IMG/VR virus record: IMGVR_UViG_3300006929_000080
Coordinates: 1 to 28,198 of that record
Strand: one strand, 5' to 3'
DNA: 28,198 nucleotides
DNA from: a virus
Shown: positions 26,385 to 28,198 of the stretch, one piece after another
How the letters are laid out: every line of letters begins with the position of its first letter
How positions within the stretch are numbered: position 1 is the first letter of the stretch
Translations under genes and position numbers: made by a program
The notes under the pieces: model-generated
Seen by the model: the letters and a program-made list of their open reading frames with translations, nothing else
What the model was told of the DNA's origin: nothing
The model's database searches: none

Positions 26385-26636
26385 ATGAAAGAATCAAAAG
26401 GATATCACGGCGCAAACCAACCAGTCCCCTCAATTGATCCTGAGCTTTTAGATAATTCTAATGCTAAGCTTAGTGAGATAAGTAAGAGGTGGGGAGATTA
26501 TTCAGAGGTGACTCCTGAGCAAATAGAACAGGGGCAGAAGAAGGTCAAGAAACCAGATAACTCCCCAGAGCGAAACGCAATAAATGCTAGAATTGCTGCG
26601 AACAAGAAGAAGGCACCTAAACCTAAGAAGAAATAA
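26385..26636 (+). CDS. Small Lys/Pro-rich protein, probable prohead core component
   Basis: This 83-residue protein is of unrecognised family. The first 55 residues are mixed polar (MKESKGYHGANQPVPSIDPE, LSEISKRWGDYSEVTPEQIE). The end is strongly basic, with KKVKKPDN and the C-terminal KKKAPKPKKK. An AGGA ribosome site lies about ten bases before the start, and the stop overlaps the next start as TAATG. Location among charged small proteins before the protease suggests a core or internal DNA-binding protein (inference). Its basic end resembles those of the neighbouring proteins. Confidence 0.5.
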   Translation: MKESKGYHGANQPVPSIDPELLDNSNAKLSEISKRWGDYSEVTPEQIEQGQKKVKKPDNSPERNAINARIAANKKKAPKPKKK

Positions 26637-27190
26637 TGGCTAACAACGAATTACCAGATATTTGTATCGCAGACTTCGTAGAGGACATGCTCACGGAGCA
26701 AGCTGATCGTGTTATCGAAGGCAAAGAGGCACCACCAGATCTTACCAGGGATACTGCAAATCAACCAACCTCCAAAGGTGCCCCAGTTCCCGACATATCC
26801 AATGTCGAGGTGCCAGATACCTTGATGGAGATGTGGACTGGTAAGAAGGCTATTAATTATGAAGCTCCTTTAGAAACTAAAAAAGAGCCCATAGTTGAGA
26901 CTAAAAAAGTAGAAGAGACTCCAACCGCTTCAAAGATTCCAATGGACAAATTCTCGTCTGTTGTAAAGAAGTTGCAAGAAGCAGTTGTAGAGGCTCAACA
27001 TCTTCTCATTGAAATGACCACAGTTGGAATGATTGGTACTAACTTATCTGGACCAACTTCAGATCCAATGAAAAAAAGTTCTTATGGATATAGCAAAAAG
27101 AAAGTATCCAAGAAGAAGAAAAAGAAGAAAGCAGTTACTTCTGAAAATTCAATAATTGCTGATGCCCTAAAGGAGTATCTGGAAAACTAA
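26636..27190 (+). CDS. Probable prohead core/scaffold-type protein with poly-lysine segment
   Basis: This 184-residue protein is of unrecognised family. The N-terminal third is acidic and helical (ICIADFVEDMLTEQADRVIE), the middle is Pro/Thr/Glu/Lys-rich and likely disordered, and residues 105-130 form a helix (VVKKLQEAVVEAQHLLIEMT). Residues 146-166 are almost all Lys/Ser/Tyr with a run of seven lysines, and a short helix (SIIADALKEYLEN) closes the protein. A gp21-like site, L113-Q-E115|A116, would release the lysine-rich tail. Such layout fits an internal head protein or scaffold that holds core and DNA (inference). It is coupled by TAATG overlap on both sides. Confidence 0.5.
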   Translation: MANNELPDICIADFVEDMLTEQADRVIEGKEAPPDLTRDTANQPTSKGAPVPDISNVEVPDTLMEMWTGKKAINYEAPLETKKEPIVETKKVEETPTASKIPMDKFSSVVKKLQEAVVEAQHLLIEMTTVGMIGTNLSGPTSDPMKKSSYGYSKKKVSKKKKKKKAVTSENSIIADALKEYLEN

Positions 27191-27603
27191 TGGATATTAT
27201 TGAAGCGATTACTGAATCTAGGTCTGAGAGTGGTAGAGGATCAGAGAAGGGCAGATCTAAAATGAAAGGTGACAAAAAAGGCAAAACTACTTCTGAAAAG
27301 TCTAGAGTCAAAATTTATCCTAGTATAGTAAAAGCTCTCAAGAAAGGCTACCCTGGTCAAATATTCTCTACAAAGAATGCTGATCGCCTTTATGTTATTA
27401 CTGATAAAGGTTGGGGCAAGGACAAGGATCAAAGAGTTGGTGGGAGAACTGCAAAAGGGTTTACCCCAGGCAGTGCTACTCCAGGAGCTTCATTTAAAGA
27501 TGTTAAAAACTATGCCGCTAGAACCATGGTTAAGCACGGCAAGAAAACTGATAAAACTCTCATAAACAAAAGACACTACAAGAGTGGGTATAGAGGAAAA
27601 TAA
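27190..27603 (+). CDS. Basic small protein before the prohead protease, probable core component
   Basis: This 137-residue, strongly basic protein is of unrecognised family. Residues 1-12 (MDIIEAITESRS) contain a possible prohead-protease site, I3-I-E5|A6, near the start. Residues 13-38 are Lys/Gly/Ser/Arg-rich and disordered. Residues 40-135 look folded (VKIYPSIVKALKKGYPGQIF, NADRLYVITDKGWGKDKD, FKDVKNYAARTMVKHGKKTD). Short N-terminal leaders ending in an IxE/LxE site are found on internal proteins that T4-type proteases mature. Its stop overlaps the protease start as TAATG, which suggests it is made together with the protease. DNA binding inside the head is a plausible role (inference). Confidence 0.5.
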   Translation: MDIIEAITESRSESGRGSEKGRSKMKGDKKGKTTSEKSRVKIYPSIVKALKKGYPGQIFSTKNADRLYVITDKGWGKDKDQRVGGRTAKGFTPGSATPGASFKDVKNYAARTMVKHGKKTDKTLINKRHYKSGYRGK

Positions 27604-28198
27604 TGTTATTACAAGAATTCAATCCAGTATTTAAATTAACTGTCATCTCAGAAGGTAGAGGTGGTAACTCTAAAACCTGTCTTCGCGGTAAATTCCAAGA
27701 AGCTAACCAACTCAACAAAAACAAGAGAATTTACTCTAAAGAACTTCTTGAGAGAGAAACTAATAAACTACAAGGTTTAATTGATGAGAACAGATTAGTT
27801 GGCGAACTTGACCATCCTACTTATGACGTAGTTAAGTTGCAAAATGCTTCTCATAGGATTACTAAATTATCTTGGGAAGGCAATAACCTCATTGGAGAGA
27901 TGGAATTATTGTCAACTCCTGCTGGCAAAGTAGCGGAGTGCCTCCTGAAGGATGGAGTGCAATTGGGGATCTCCAGCAGAGCCCTGGGCTCTCTCAGCCC
28001 CTGTGACGAGAACGAGGGCGCAAGTAAGGTCAATGATGATCTGGACATGAGAACATACGACTTGGTTGCAGATCCTTCAGTCAAGGGAGCTTTCCCTGGT
28101 CTTACTGAGAGTGTTCAAGCTGAGAAGAAAATTAAGAGTGCCTACAAGCAAGTTCTTGGTGAGAAGGTTTTTGTCTCAATGTTGAAGGAGTCTTTACA
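27603..28198 (+). CDS. 21: Prohead core protease gp21-like (serine protease), 3' end outside window
   Basis: The first 198 codons are present and the frame is still open at the right edge. The protein matches T4 gp21-type (MEROPS S77) prohead proteases, which degrade the core and trim head proteins before packaging. Motifs in order: FQEANQLNKNKRIYSKELLE (residues 31-50, the 'N.N.RIY' block); VGELDHP, with the likely catalytic His71; LIGEMELLSTPAGK; then GISSRA at 122-127 with Ser124/Ser125 as nucleophile region; and YDLVADPS (152-159), also conserved in the family. A self-processing site could be I15-S-E17|G18. The start at 27603 gives the TAATG overlap used by its neighbours. Bases 27931-28020 are much richer in GC than the rest. 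Confidence 0.88.
   Translation, partial: MLLQEFNPVFKLTVISEGRGGNSKTCLRGKFQEANQLNKNKRIYSKELLERETNKLQGLIDENRLVGELDHPTYDVVKLQNASHRITKLSWEGNNLIGEMELLSTPAGKVAECLLKDGVQLGISSRALGSLSPCDENEGASKVNDDLDMRTYDLVADPSVKGAFPGLTESVQAEKKIKSAYKQVLGEKVFVSMLKESL
27931..28020. other. GC-rich patch inside the protease gene
   Basis: I count 56 G/C in 90 bases (about 62 %), against 21 in the preceding 60 (35 %). Codons here end mostly in G or C (CTC CTG AAG, AGC, GCC CTG GGC), unlike the rest of the window. The frame is unbroken and the patch covers the conserved GISSRA motif. Confidence 0.6.

Noticed and set aside
27377-27565. 62-codon + strand frame inside the 137-residue basic gene
   Set aside because: No ribosome site; shadow of a gene with good coupling at both ends.
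1-28198. tRNA genes, CRISPR arrays, insertion sequences, attachment sites
   Set aside because: No cloverleaf-like segments, regularly spaced repeats, transposase motifs or integrase genes were seen; gaps are too short to hold most of them.

Overview
The window is a late-gene block of a tailed phage with a contractile tail: a T4-like myovirus, or a prophage or assembled virus of that type. Every credible gene lies on the + strand, coding density is close to 100 %, and most genes join through a four- or one-base stop/start overlap (usually TAATG), as in one long co-transcribed and translationally coupled unit. Base composition is AT-leaning, arginine is mostly AGA/AGG, and TAA, TAG and TGA all act as stops. 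No cellular genes, tRNAs, CRISPR arrays or insertion sequences are visible. The host cannot be read from the sequence. The set of families suggests a T4-like phage distant from T4 itself, of the kind often found in aquatic samples (inference).

Layout. Bases 1-9271 carry the central tail: the C-terminal end of the tape-measure protein, a tube-cap/baseplate hub protein, a small gp53/LysM-type wedge protein, a large gp27-like hub candidate, a gp5-like spike with an OB-fold and a beta-helix but no lysozyme domain, and a 1172-residue protein with a LamG-like domain and a degenerate SGNH-esterase domain. Bases 9271-15378 carry the wedge: gp25, gp6 and a very large gp7/tail-protein-I-like protein. 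Bases 15378-25799 carry peripheral structural proteins: two related small proteins, a parallel beta-helix spike, a second fibre/spike with the same N-terminal anchor motif, and an 899-residue protein with two tandem eight-cysteine modules joined by a proline-rich linker.

After a short regulatory-looking gap (25800-25892) the block changes to head assembly: a very acidic small protein, a lysine-rich 40-residue gene overlapping it in another frame, three more small charged proteins that look like prohead core components, and the start of a gp21-type prohead protease that runs off the right edge. The charged proteins probably fill the prohead core and are cut by the protease before DNA packaging; several contain (L/I)xE|(A/G) sites like those cut by T4 gp21.

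Most unusual points: (1) an SGNH/SASA esterase domain that keeps its fold motifs but appears to have lost its catalytic Ser and His; (2) paired 8-Cys modules in a virion-type protein; (3) an overlapping gene in which the same bases encode an acidic protein in one frame and a basic one in the other; (4) a TGGACTkTATGTCT element repeated in the two small gaps at the start of the head-gene block.
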